From assembly GCF_007747655.1 (NCBI RefSeq), contig NZ_CP036274.1, positions 6,324,001 through 6,388,000 of the forward strand: a stretch of DNA of 64,000 bases. The letters are read 5' to 3'. The first letter of the stretch is position 1, and the number at the start of each line of letters is the position of its first letter. This document shows positions 52,890 to 60,913 of this stretch, in pieces. Source of the stretch: Anatilimnocola aggregata. GTDB taxonomy: Bacteria > Planctomycetota > Planctomycetia > Pirellulales > Pirellulaceae. The translations under genes were made by a program, and so were the position numbers. The notes under the pieces were generated by a model. It searched no databases. It was not told the DNA's origin and was given only the letters and a program-made list of their open reading frames with translations.

Positions 52890-53803
52890 CGTTCCGATGG
52901 AAGGGGAATGCGAGATGTACCCTTGCCGCGTTTCAGCAATGGATAGGAGCTCGCTTGCAGGGCGGGGGCAGTCCTGATCGGATCGGGCGATAATGCAACA
53001 AAGGTCGTGGGCGTTAATCGAATCTTTTTTGCGGCAGAAGCGTTGACATGGACTGCGGAAGCCAATTTCTCTGGGATCGTCAAAACAGCTTCTTCGTCTG
53101 GAATTTCTGGAACAGGCTCAGGCATCGGCGGGACTGTAGACGCAGTCGATGGAGAAGTAGAAGGAACAGGAGATTGTGAGGGTGGCGCTGAAGTCGACGG
53201 TTTTGGTGCAGATGGGACGTCAACGGCGACTGGATTCGTTTTGTTCCCATCTATTAAGTACTCTTCAAAAGGATTGTTAGCGGGTGCGTTTGCGGCTCGC
53301 GTTTCTTCCTTCGTTGCCGCCTTTGAGAAGGCGACAGCCAGATTTTGGTCATCCGTCGAAAGCCTGTCGAAAGGGAGAGCGATGACTTTCCCGTCGTTTT
53401 TTTTCAATTGAACCTGGCCATCAGCGAGGCTGAGAAAAGCAGCTTCGACTTTAAATTTGCCGGTGGAGTCGGTCCAGGTTCGCTTGCCGCCGACGGCAAC
53501 GGGCGCAGCAGCCGGCGGTTCAGCGACGGGCTTATTCTCGCGAGAGACGGCGTTGGGATGCCAGCGCACAAAATTACGCCGGAATGCCTTACGGCTGTCA
53601 TCTTCAAAACGGACTTTGATCAAGCCGACCGGCGTGAACTCGACGAACTCCGCGTCTTTCATTCTGCCTTCGTCATAGACCTGCAACAGATCGCCCGGCC
53701 GCAGATCGGGACGTCCACCCGTGGATTTGTTTTGCCCAAATAGAGTTGAGCAAGAGATCAAAAGCAGGACAAAGCTGAGCGAGATGATCGAGCGGTTGGA
53801 CAT
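52883..53803 (-). CDS. SHD1-domain secreted protein (N-terminal part of a split gene)
   Basis: 306 residues. A signal peptide (SIISLSFVLLLISCSTLFGQ) is followed by a Tudor-like part (LRPGDLLQVYDEGRMKDAEFVEF) and an SHD1 domain at about 109-158 (WTDSTGKFKVEAAFLSLADGQVQLKKNDGKVIALPFDRLSTDDQ), the type found widely in Planctomycetes. A Pro/Ser-rich linker (about 195-245) leads to DEEAVLTIPEKLASAVHVNAS and then FVALSPDPIRTAP. The last ~25 residues (QASSYPLLKRGKGTSRIPLPSERC) look like an out-of-frame tail. A probable single gene with the downstream propeller gene, broken near 52930-52990. Confidence 0.75.
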   Translation of the reverse strand: MSNRSIISLSFVLLLISCSTLFGQNKSTGGRPDLRPGDLLQVYDEGRMKDAEFVEFTPVGLIKVRFEDDSRKAFRRNFVRWHPNAVSRENKPVAEPPAAAPVAVGGKRTWTDSTGKFKVEAAFLSLADGQVQLKKNDGKVIALPFDRLSTDDQNLAVAFSKAATKEETRAANAPANNPFEEYLIDGNKTNPVAVDVPSAPKPSTSAPPSQSPVPSTSPSTASTVPPMPEPVPEIPDEEAVLTIPEKLASAVHVNASAAKKIRLTPTTFVALSPDPIRTAPALQASSYPLLKRGKGTSRIPLPSERC

Positions 53804-53868
53804 GACATGAGCTCAGGGTTCATGTGGATGGACGCTCAGCAAAAATGATGTTTAGTAAAGCGCCTGCT

Positions 53869-53958
53869 GAAAATTCTAACGAGCAAGAATGCAGTTGTCT
53901 GCTCGAAGATTGAGAATGCATTTCGGGCCGCGACAGAATGTCGCGTAAAGGAAAATCC
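53869..53958. repeat. Upstream element shared with 55351-55441 (copy 1)
   Basis: About 90 bases starting GAAAATTCTAACGA and ending AAAATCC resemble a segment upstream of the lipoprotein gene. It lies 66 bases upstream of the SHD1 gene start. Shared positions include TTCTAACGA, TGTCTGC and an AAAGGAAAATCC/AAAGAAAAAATCC end. Identity is roughly two-thirds by eye. It may hold a shared promoter or operator. Confidence 0.5.
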
Positions 53959-54001
53959 TATACATCATTCGCATTCAAAGTATTTCGCATCCGATTGCGA
54001 T

Positions 54002-54399
54002 TTACCGTGCGAGTTTCGCTTGGGCCGCCAGTAGCTGCAGGGCTTGCTGAGGATCGTCACCGAGGCGCCAAAGTGTGGAAATGAGTGGGCGATGAGTTAC
54101 CGGCAGGATCTCCGCCGCACCGAGTGGCAGATCAAGGGTGGCGGCAGTTGGAGTGTGCGATTGTTGCATGATGACTGCCTTCGCCAACTCTCCCGCCAGG
54201 GGCATGTCGCCGCCAAGACGGTCGTCGTCCAACACCACAGCCCAGCCAACGCGAGGGCTGGTGCAAGTATGCGGAGCACAAAATTCACTGGACTCGGCTC
54301 ATCCGTATCGACCCACACGACCACAGCGGTCAGCGAACCAACGACGAGGGCAAGTACGCTCAACACGCAAACCCATTGACGAACCGCTGGCGATCCCAT
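54002..54399 (-). pseudogene. Small membrane protein, probably frameshifted
   Basis: Two short frames in succession, both protein-like, cover one region. The first (from the ATG at 54399) encodes a membrane segment: WVCVLSVLALVVGSLTAVVVW, then PVNFVLRILAPALALAGL. Beyond about 54240 its continuation is Cys/Trp/Arg-rich and unconvincing. The second frame from ~54240 reads VVLDDDRLGGDMPLAGELAKAV and TWRLGDDPQQALQLLAAQ-like (stop at 54002), which looks like the natural C-terminus. A one-base shift near 54240 would join them into ~132 residues. Function unknown. Real frameshift or sequence error cannot be told apart. Confidence 0.45.
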
Positions 54400-54485
54400 C
54401 CCGAATCCTTTTTTTAGCGTTCTGTCACGACGCGCTGAAGATCTGCAATCAGGGTACCGACACTCAGTTTCGCCGCCTTTCAGGA

Positions 54486-54653
54486 AACCCGAAGCGTGAG
54501 CGAGGCGCGTGCGGATCGCGGTTAAGAGCCGTCACGACCGCTAGACCATTCGCTATTCCCCTCGCTATGCCGCGCTCCGCGTCGTCCCAACGCATTTTGT
54601 GAGACTTGCACTTCTATACCGCTCGCTCGCCTTCCTCGCTCACGCTTTGGGTT
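54486..54653. repeat. MITE-like element, copy 2
   Basis: A 168-bp element with terminal inverted repeats of 20 bases, AACCCGAAGCGTGAGCGAGG (54486-54505) and the complement of AACCCAAAGCGTGAGCGAGG (54634-54653), one mismatch. It is the same family as 6883-7039. The interior has no gene. It lies in the gap between the small frameshifted gene and the lipoprotein gene. Confidence 0.8.
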
Positions 54654-54732
54654 ACCTAAAGAGGTGCCAGCGTGTATGTATACAGCACAGTCAGCCAACG
54701 ATACTTACCGGGAAGTTATTAATCGCAAGAGC

Positions 54733-55212
54733 TTAGTTTGTCTCTTTTTTTCGTTTTTCGAGAGCGTCTTTTACCGCCTCTTTCGCGCCCTCGACCGTCC
54801 CCTTCACAAAGCCCTTGGCCGCCTTGGTAGCGGTTTCTTCAACGCTATTCTTGATGTTGTTGACGACGCCATTGAAATTGGCCGACATCCGTTCGGCAAC
54901 AAGATCATCCTCCGTAAAGTAACGACGATCGGGGCCAGCCGAACGAACCGTGATGACTTCTGCGACACCTCCCTGCGAATAGTTCACCATGAGGAGCGTG
55001 TTCCAGGGATCGGTCTCGCGGACGTCTTTTTCATCGACGCGCACATACACTCCCGCCTTGTCGGTCTTTTGATCCAACTCTTGCGCTAGTCGTTCCACTT
55101 GCGTCTGAGCAAGTGCCGCTCTCCGCGGTTCGTTTTTAGCGCAACCAGCCAAGACGAAAGAAGTCAAGATCAGAGCCGAAAGGCGCAAGTGCCAGCCTGC
55201 GGATTGAATCAT
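54733..55212 (-). CDS. Lipoprotein with helical C-terminus
   Basis: 159 residues from the ATG with AAGGAG seven bases upstream; the frame also opens 13 codons earlier, without support. A type II signal (SALILTSFVLAGC) gives lipidation on Cys. A domain of ~80 residues follows, including KAGVYVRVDEKDVRETDPWNTLLMVNYSQGGVAEVITVRSAGPDRRYFTEDDLVAER, and the last 45 residues are a charged amphipathic helix (NIKNSVEETATKAAKGFVKGTVEGAKEAVKDALEKRKK) like plant LEA-type or membrane-binding helices. The family is not recognised. Probably anchored to the outer or inner membrane. Confidence 0.7.
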   Translation of the reverse strand: MIQSAGWHLRLSALILTSFVLAGCAKNEPRRAALAQTQVERLAQELDQKTDKAGVYVRVDEKDVRETDPWNTLLMVNYSQGGVAEVITVRSAGPDRRYFTEDDLVAERMSANFNGVVNNIKNSVEETATKAAKGFVKGTVEGAKEAVKDALEKRKKETN

Positions 55213-55350
55213 TGGAAACACTCCTTGGAACTCTGTGGAAAGGATCGTCAATCATTCTTTGCTTCGCCCGGGCACTTCTTGCTGGCCAGATCGAGACGGG
55301 GCGAAACCAATTCAGCTAGGGAGCAAACGACTACTGAGGATGATCGCGAT

Positions 55351-55441
55351 GGAAATTCTAACGACGAGGAATACCAGTGTCTGCACAATGTTCTCGATTG
55401 ACTGTCATGTCGCGCTAGATTGTGGCGCAAAGAAAAAATCC
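55351..55441. repeat. Upstream element shared with 53869-53958 (copy 2)
   Basis: The partner of the 53869-53958 segment: GGAAATTCTAACGACG, TGTCTGC and an AAAATCC end in the same order. It lies 139 bases upstream of the lipoprotein start. Both copies are upstream of minus-strand exported-protein genes. Confidence 0.5.
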
Positions 55442-55636
55442 CTGGATCTTTTGCCTGCATGTTGCCGAGTCAGCGATGGCGATTCAGCTTTAATTAAAAA
55501 AGTATCGAAAATATCTGCCGGTTGTGACCAGAGGTGTCACGGCGCAAGCCTCTAATGGCTGATGGATTGCGTTGGCAATTTGGTGGAGTCGAAACTGCAG
55601 CAACTGCGTTAAGTGGTGCTGTGCAGTGTACGAAGA

Positions 55637-55785
55637 TTGACGTAAGTCGATTGAACCACCAACAGGGGGGTATTGATAAACCCCACCCTCGATTTGTAGA
55701 TTCTGCGGGTTTAACGTCGATTCGCAGGAGAGTTTATCAACAAACAGGATGAAAAAGCGAATTCAGTTAAGCTGACTTACGTCAA
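55637..55785. repeat. Nested inverted-repeat element downstream of the HtrA gene
   Basis: Outer repeats TTGACGTAAGTC (55637-55648) and GACTTACGTCAA (55774-55785) are perfect 12-bp inverses. Inside, TTGATAAAC (55673-55681) pairs with GTTTATCAA (55732-55740), and CTGCG (55703-55707) with CGCAG (55723-55727). The sequence TCGATT occurs three times inside. The region 55252-55800 otherwise lacks a gene. It may be a mobile-element remnant or a folded RNA. Confidence 0.7.
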
Positions 55786-55800
55786 AACGAATGAGAATAT

Positions 55801-57057
55801 CTACTCGCCGGCGCTGAGGATAATCGGGACGTCGATTCTGCGATCGCTACGAACGACGGTGAGGATCGCTTGCTCGCCAGGCAGGTGGCGTTCGATCAAG
55901 CCGAGAAACTCGTCGGCAGTAACGACTTTTTCGCCGTCGACAGCGACGATCATGTCGGCACTGGTCCGATCGATGGAGCGCTCTTCGTAAGTGAAGGGAC
56001 CGCGGCGCTTTTGCTCGCGAACAATCCGAAAGCCACGCAGGCCAGCGCGTTCAGCAGGGCCACCGGTAGCAAGAGTGGCAATGACGAGGCCTTTGTCAGT
56101 TTGGTAGACGCGAGTAATGCCGGTATCAGGGCGGGTCACTTTGCCGCTGGTAATTAGTTGCGTGACGACGCGGCCGAGCGTGTCGGCGGGAATCGCGAAA
56201 CCGACGCCAGTGTTTTCGCCCGTGCTGCTGGCAATGGCGGTGTTCATGCCGATCAGGCGGCCGCGGCTATCGAGCAGCGGGCCGCCGGAGTTGCCGCGAT
56301 TGAGCGCGGCATCGATCTGAATGATCGATTTCATCGTCCGTCCACTCTTCGACGGCAACGAGCGATTCAAGCTGGAGATGATGCCGGTGGTCATCGTTCG
56401 TTCGAGCCCAAACGGATTACCGATGGCAAAGATCAACTGGCCGACTTTCAATTTGGATGAGTCGCCGAAGTCGACGGGAATTAGCGAATCGGGCGGGGCG
56501 GTGATCTTCAGGACGGCGATATCGTTCGGGACATCGCTGCCGATGAGTTTTGCCGGGTACGTTTCGCCATCGTAGAGCGTGACCTTGATTTCGGTCGCCC
56601 CTTCGATGACGTGATTGTTGGTGAGGATGTGTCCTTGCTTGTCGAGAATCGAACCGCTGCCCGTCCCTTCAGTTGGGACTTCGAGGAAGATCAATTCGGC
56701 CCGAGCGCTTTTGGTGGTGATATGGACGACGTTGCGATTGCACTTTTCGTAGACGGCGATATTCACGCGTTCTTCGGGAGTCAGGTCCGCGAGCGGATCA
56801 TCGGCGACAATGACGCGCGGCGGATTGCCGAGCGGTTGATTCAACGGCTGACCACTGGGTTGACCAAGAACCGGAGGAGTCAGTGTCGGCACGCGCGGCT
56901 GTCCAGCGGGAGCAAACCGACCGCCGGGTGGTGGCGGCAAACCGGGAATGCCTTCTTGAGCGGTAGCGAGCGAACGGAGAGCCGGATGTTGCCAGGCGGT
57001 AGCAGCGGCAGCTCCGAAAAGCATAGCGACAACAGCGACAATCCAGTGACGGTACAT
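55801..57057 (-). CDS. HtrA/DegP-type periplasmic serine protease
   Basis: 418 residues from the ATG with CGGAG eight bases upstream. A signal peptide (WIVAVVAMLFGAAAATAWQ) and a Pro/Gly-rich linker precede the trypsin-like domain (about 100-300) with the catalytic triad His149 (TNNHVIEG), Asp179 (PNDIAVLKI) and Ser257 (RGNSGGPLLD). One PDZ-type domain follows (GLVIATLATGGPAERAGLRGFRIV, DMIVAVDGEKVVTADEFLGLIE). Typical Do-family enzymes have one or two PDZ domains and work as oligomers in periplasmic protein quality control. A nested inverted repeat lies 16 bases beyond its stop. Confidence 0.93.
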   Translation of the reverse strand: MYRHWIVAVVAMLFGAAAATAWQHPALRSLATAQEGIPGLPPPPGGRFAPAGQPRVPTLTPPVLGQPSGQPLNQPLGNPPRVIVADDPLADLTPEERVNIAVYEKCNRNVVHITTKSARAELIFLEVPTEGTGSGSILDKQGHILTNNHVIEGATEIKVTLYDGETYPAKLIGSDVPNDIAVLKITAPPDSLIPVDFGDSSKLKVGQLIFAIGNPFGLERTMTTGIISSLNRSLPSKSGRTMKSIIQIDAALNRGNSGGPLLDSRGRLIGMNTAIASSTGENTGVGFAIPADTLGRVVTQLITSGKVTRPDTGITRVYQTDKGLVIATLATGGPAERAGLRGFRIVREQKRRGPFTYEERSIDRTSADMIVAVDGEKVVTADEFLGLIERHLPGEQAILTVVRSDRRIDVPIILSAGE

Positions 57058-57144
57058 GAGCAAACTCCGAGAGGCGAGATGACAACTGGCATTTTTACCG
57101 CGGATGAGAGGAAAGGGGAAAGGCAGAATTGGAATGCAGAAGGA

Positions 57145-57243
57145 AGAAGTCAGAATGCAAAAGGCAAAGACCGGAATTGCAGATGCCCAATAGATGCACT
57201 TGCGAGACGCCCCGACCCTTTTTCATTCTGCATTCTGACTTCT
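57145..57243. repeat. Inverted repeat between HtrA and rnpB
   Basis: AGAAGTCAGAATGCA (57145-57159) and its exact inverse TGCATTCTGACTTCT (57229-57243) bound ~70 bases; similarity extends on both flanks (GCAGAA/TTCTGC). Nothing inside looks coding. It lies upstream of the RNase P RNA gene. Confidence 0.7.
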
Positions 57244-57310
57244 ACGTTCTGCTTTCCGCTAGCAGAACCGCGACTGTCTCCTTGCACGGCTAAGTGCTAA
57301 GCTTAACTGC

Positions 57311-57798
<488 letters not shown>

Positions 57799-57957
57799 TA
57801 TTTTCTTTGCCCGGTTTTACGGCGCGCGACCAAGCTAGTCCAGGCGACCTGGGCAATCTTCGCTAGCAGTGCAGCGGCCGTTTTTTGCCGCGCGCAGCTG
57901 CCTCAGCGGCGCTGGACAGTTGGCCGCTGAAACAGATTTGCGTGCTAGCTCAACTGG

Positions 57958-58377
57958 TTACTCGGAAACAACCAACTGCTCATCAATGACTTGCAGCAGC
58001 TTGGAAATACAGAGTTGATTCATGCTGGTCTTGCGATCGTGAGCTTCAGCCCGGAGGGATTCGTGCAAGCTCTTGGGCAAGCGGACGGTGATCACGCGGG
58101 TCGGTTCTTTGCCATCCGATTGAGCGCCCGAGCGTTCGCGCAGCTTGGCAACCATCGCTTGAATTTCGGCGTACTCAGCTGTCTTCTCAAATTCGGCCAG
58201 ATCTTCAGGAGTGGTGAAGAGCTTGCGAACGAGACCGTCAACACCCAAGACTTCACGAAAGAACGTGACCCAATCGGGTTGCTGTTGGAACATCGTGTCT
58301 GCAATCCGGGTAGCGGTCTGCAGACGCTCTTCGGGGGTCGCGGGAGTGAGAGTAGGGGTAGCGGTGGTCGTTTCCAT
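57958..58377 (-). CDS. Ribbon-helix-helix DNA-binding protein
   Basis: 139 residues from the ATG with AAGGAG seven bases upstream. The C-terminal ~50 residues (PTRVITVRLPKSLHESLRAEAHDRKTSMNQLCISKLLQVI) match the Arc/HicB-type RHH fold: one beta-strand then two helices, with KxSMNQ typical of HicB and ParD-like antitoxins. The N-terminal ~90 residues are helical (ERLQTATRIADTMFQQQPDWVTFFREVLG) and may be a partner-binding part. No toxin gene is adjacent, so this may be an orphan antitoxin or a plain regulator. Confidence 0.75.
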   Translation of the reverse strand: METTTATPTLTPATPEERLQTATRIADTMFQQQPDWVTFFREVLGVDGLVRKLFTTPEDLAEFEKTAEYAEIQAMVAKLRERSGAQSDGKEPTRVITVRLPKSLHESLRAEAHDRKTSMNQLCISKLLQVIDEQLVVSE

Positions 58378-59208
58378 TGCCGGCTCCTTCCATTCGAACA
58401 ATAAACAGGGATTCAGTCATAAACGGCGCGACCAATCAAGTCGCGGTTTGACCCAACCATACAAGTCGCGTCAAGGTCAGCACCAATGTCATTGCAATGC
58501 TTGCACTTACGAACACTGGCGGCAAATGCTTAAAATCTGACAGGCCTGCCCGAATCGCGAGCAGCACGCCTCCTGCACAAAAGTTGTGCAGGGCGTTTTT
58601 TCTCATTGTCCCAAGTGTCCACTTGGGGCGAGACTGGTTTTTCTAAAGTTTCAAGCTGGGTAAGCCGAAAACCGGCCCATTCATGCCTGCAGCCAGCTAA
58701 TACCAGCCTGAGCCCAATTTGCTCAATAGCAATTTGCTGGCGCAAGTTAGCCAGCTGAGTTATGGGGATTACTTAGCGGTCGAGAGAGCTGCAATCTCAG
58801 CGGCGGGCTCATTCTTCGGGACCGCTGGATGTTGAATCCTCTGACCCAGCCAGTGCGAGGCGCGATCGGTCCTGTTGATGGAGGGATCGCGGGGCTGGCG
58901 CGTGTAAAGAAAGGAAGTCCGGGTTGGTCTCCGACCATCTGCCCCCTTCCTGATATCCGGCTGACTCATAGGCTGGTCTCCGACCAAGCGGTTAACAGAT
59001 CAATAGTTGCTAGCGACGTAGGCGCGGCGATTGAAGGTTCGGCTTGCTCTGCCGTCACTGCAAACCTTACGCAGTGTTAGATGGCGTGGTTCGGCATTTT
59101 GTCGCACTGTTTTTTGCCGTTACCGCTTACCCAGACCGGGACTGCGCCTAGAATTGCCTAACTCAGCAGTCAAGCTCGACCGCTGAGATTTACCCCTTAG
59201 GTGAACCA
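58378..59208. other. Gene-poor region between the RHH gene and csrA
   Basis: About 830 bases without a gene I can support. It holds an orphan terminator-like hairpin (58566-58602), an 18-base palindrome CCCAAGTGTCCACTTGGG (58610-58627), and two copies of TGGTCTCCGACCA (58925-58937 and 58974-58986), each a small hairpin, 49 bases apart. Short frames here have no ribosome site. Confidence 0.5.
58566..58602 (+). terminator. Orphan intrinsic terminator (plus strand)
   Basis: CCTGCACAA and TTGTGCAGG form a perfect 9-bp stem with an AAG loop, extended by ACGC/GCGT, and are followed by TTTTTT (58596-58601). This is a strong Rho-independent terminator for plus-strand transcription. No plus-strand gene precedes it, and the neighbouring RHH gene is on the other strand. 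Confidence 0.7.
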
Positions 59209-59427
59209 ATGCTGGTGCTGTCTCGCAAACGTGACGAACGGATCCTGATCGGCGATAGTATCGTCGTCACCATCGTCGACATCCGAGGGGATAAAGTCCG
59301 CATCGGGATCGAGGCCCCGTCTGACGTGGCGGTGCACCGGGAGGAAGTTCTGTTGGCACTTCAACAGCATGCGGCCCAAGCAGCGGCCGCCCAAAATTCT
59401 TCGCCTGCCAAGCCCAACAATCCGTAA
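59209..59427 (+). CDS. csrA: Carbon storage regulator CsrA
   Basis: 72 residues. CsrA is a small RNA-binding dimer that blocks ribosome binding at GGA-containing leaders. The start MLVLSRKRDERILIGDSIVVTIVDIRGDKVRIGIEAPSDVAVHREEV is a very good family match, with the conserved L4, R44-type RNA-binding basic face, and a Gln/Ala-rich tail beyond residue 50 that is longer than usual. It is immediately upstream of the sulfatase gene on the same strand (125 bases). No sRNA sponge was identified. Confidence 0.94.
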   Translation: MLVLSRKRDERILIGDSIVVTIVDIRGDKVRIGIEAPSDVAVHREEVLLALQQHAAQAAAAQNSSPAKPNNP

Positions 59428-59551
59428 GGCTGTCGCATCTAGGTTCTGTCCCGATCAGCTGTCAACAGCAGTCTTCGTTGGCGTCGTCCGCACGCCAGCT
59501 TGTTTCTATTCATCCGCGGTTGATTCGCCGTTCTTGCCGGAGAAAATCCGT

Positions 59552-60913
59552 ATGTACCGAAGTCTTTGGACCGCAGCTTGGTCTCTCGTCGCCATCGCGA
59601 TTGGAGTAGCGTCAGTCGCGCTCACCCACGCTGCCGATAAACCAAACATTTTGATCTTCTACGCCGATGATCTGGGCTATGGTGAGCTCGGCTGCCAGGG
59701 AAATTCTGAGATCCCAACACCGCACATCGATTCCATCGCTAAGAGCGGACTCCGCTTCACCCAAGGGTATGTTGCCGCCACCTACTGCAGTCCCTCTCGC
59801 GCGGGTTTGATGACCGGCCGCTATCCCACGCGGTTCGGCCATGAATTCAACAGTTCGCACAATGCCGTTGGCCTGGCAGCAAAAGAAACCACGATCGCAG
59901 ATCGGTTGAAAGCAGTCGGCTATGCCACCGCGGCTATCGGTAAGTGGCACTTGGGGCACCAGCCCGAGAATCGGCCGACGAAGCGTGGTTTTGACGAGTT
60001 CTATGGCACGCTCGCTAACACGCCGTTCTATCATCCGACCAATTTCGTCGACTCACGCGTAAGCGACGAAGTGCGGGCAATTGAAGACAAAGAGTTCTAC
60101 ACCACTGACAAGTACGCCGAACGGGCTGTGGATTGGATTGAAAGAAACAAAGCCAAACCTTGGTTTCTCTATCTCCCTTTCAACGCCCAACACGCTCCAC
60201 TGCAAGCTCCGCAAAAGTACCTCGATCGCTTTCCGAACATCGCCGATGAAAAACGCAAGATCTTCGCGGCGATGCTTTCTTCGATGGACGATGCCGTCGG
60301 CCAAGTGCTGGCGAAGGTTCGCGAACTAAAGCAAGAAGAGAATACACTGATCTTCTACATCGCCGACAATGGCGGCCCGACACAGGGTACAACCTCGAAG
60401 AACGATCCTCTCCGCGGTTTCAAAATGACGACCTTCGAAGGTGGACCGCGCGTCCCCTTCATCGCCCAGTGGAAAGGGAAGCTGCCGGCCGGCAAGACTT
60501 ACGATCTGCCGGTAGTAAATTTGGATGTGCTGCCAACGGCCTTGGCGGTTGCGGGTGCGCCCGTCGATTCGACTGCCAAGCTCGATGGCGTAAATCTGAT
60601 GCCCTACCTCACAGGCGAAAACAAAGCTCGGCCGCACGAGACGCTCTATTGGCGGTTTGGGCCGCAGTGGGCAGTGCGCCACGGCGATCTGAAGTTAGTT
60701 GTCTCGCGTGGCGGCAGTGGCGAACCCGAACTCTATGATCTTGCCATCGACATCAGTGAATCGAAAGACCTCGCCAAATCGCAGCCTGAAAAGGTGAAGG
60801 AATTACGAGCGTTGTACGAGACCTGGAGTGCCGAACAAGCACCACCGAGTGCGCCGGATGCTCCTGCCAAAAAGGGGCAGAAGAAGAAAAACAAAAACAA
60901 GCAGAAGCAATAG
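59552..60913 (+). CDS. Exported sulfatase
   Basis: 453 residues from the ATG with CGGAG nine bases upstream, giving a signal peptide (WSLVAIAIGVASVALTHAADK). Type I sulfatases use a Cys-derived formylglycine: here CSPSRAGLMTGRYP with Cys79. Other signatures are PNILIFYADDLGYGELGCQG, GKWHLGHQPENRPTKRGFDEFYG and NGGPTQGTTSKNDPLRGFK. The lysine-rich C-terminal tail (APAKKGQKKKNKNKQKQ) is unusual and may bind polyanions. It is the kind of enzyme planctomycetes use on sulfated glycans; the substrate is unknown. No sulfatase-modifying gene adjoins it. Confidence 0.94.
   Translation: MYRSLWTAAWSLVAIAIGVASVALTHAADKPNILIFYADDLGYGELGCQGNSEIPTPHIDSIAKSGLRFTQGYVAATYCSPSRAGLMTGRYPTRFGHEFNSSHNAVGLAAKETTIADRLKAVGYATAAIGKWHLGHQPENRPTKRGFDEFYGTLANTPFYHPTNFVDSRVSDEVRAIEDKEFYTTDKYAERAVDWIERNKAKPWFLYLPFNAQHAPLQAPQKYLDRFPNIADEKRKIFAAMLSSMDDAVGQVLAKVRELKQEENTLIFYIADNGGPTQGTTSKNDPLRGFKMTTFEGGPRVPFIAQWKGKLPAGKTYDLPVVNLDVLPTALAVAGAPVDSTAKLDGVNLMPYLTGENKARPHETLYWRFGPQWAVRHGDLKLVVSRGGSGEPELYDLAIDISESKDLAKSQPEKVKELRALYETWSAEQAPPSAPDAPAKKGQKKKNKNKQKQ

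Noticed and set aside
58530-58987. Short frames in the gene-poor region before csrA.
   Set aside because: They overlap the terminator and palindromes, lack ribosome sites and do not look protein-like.
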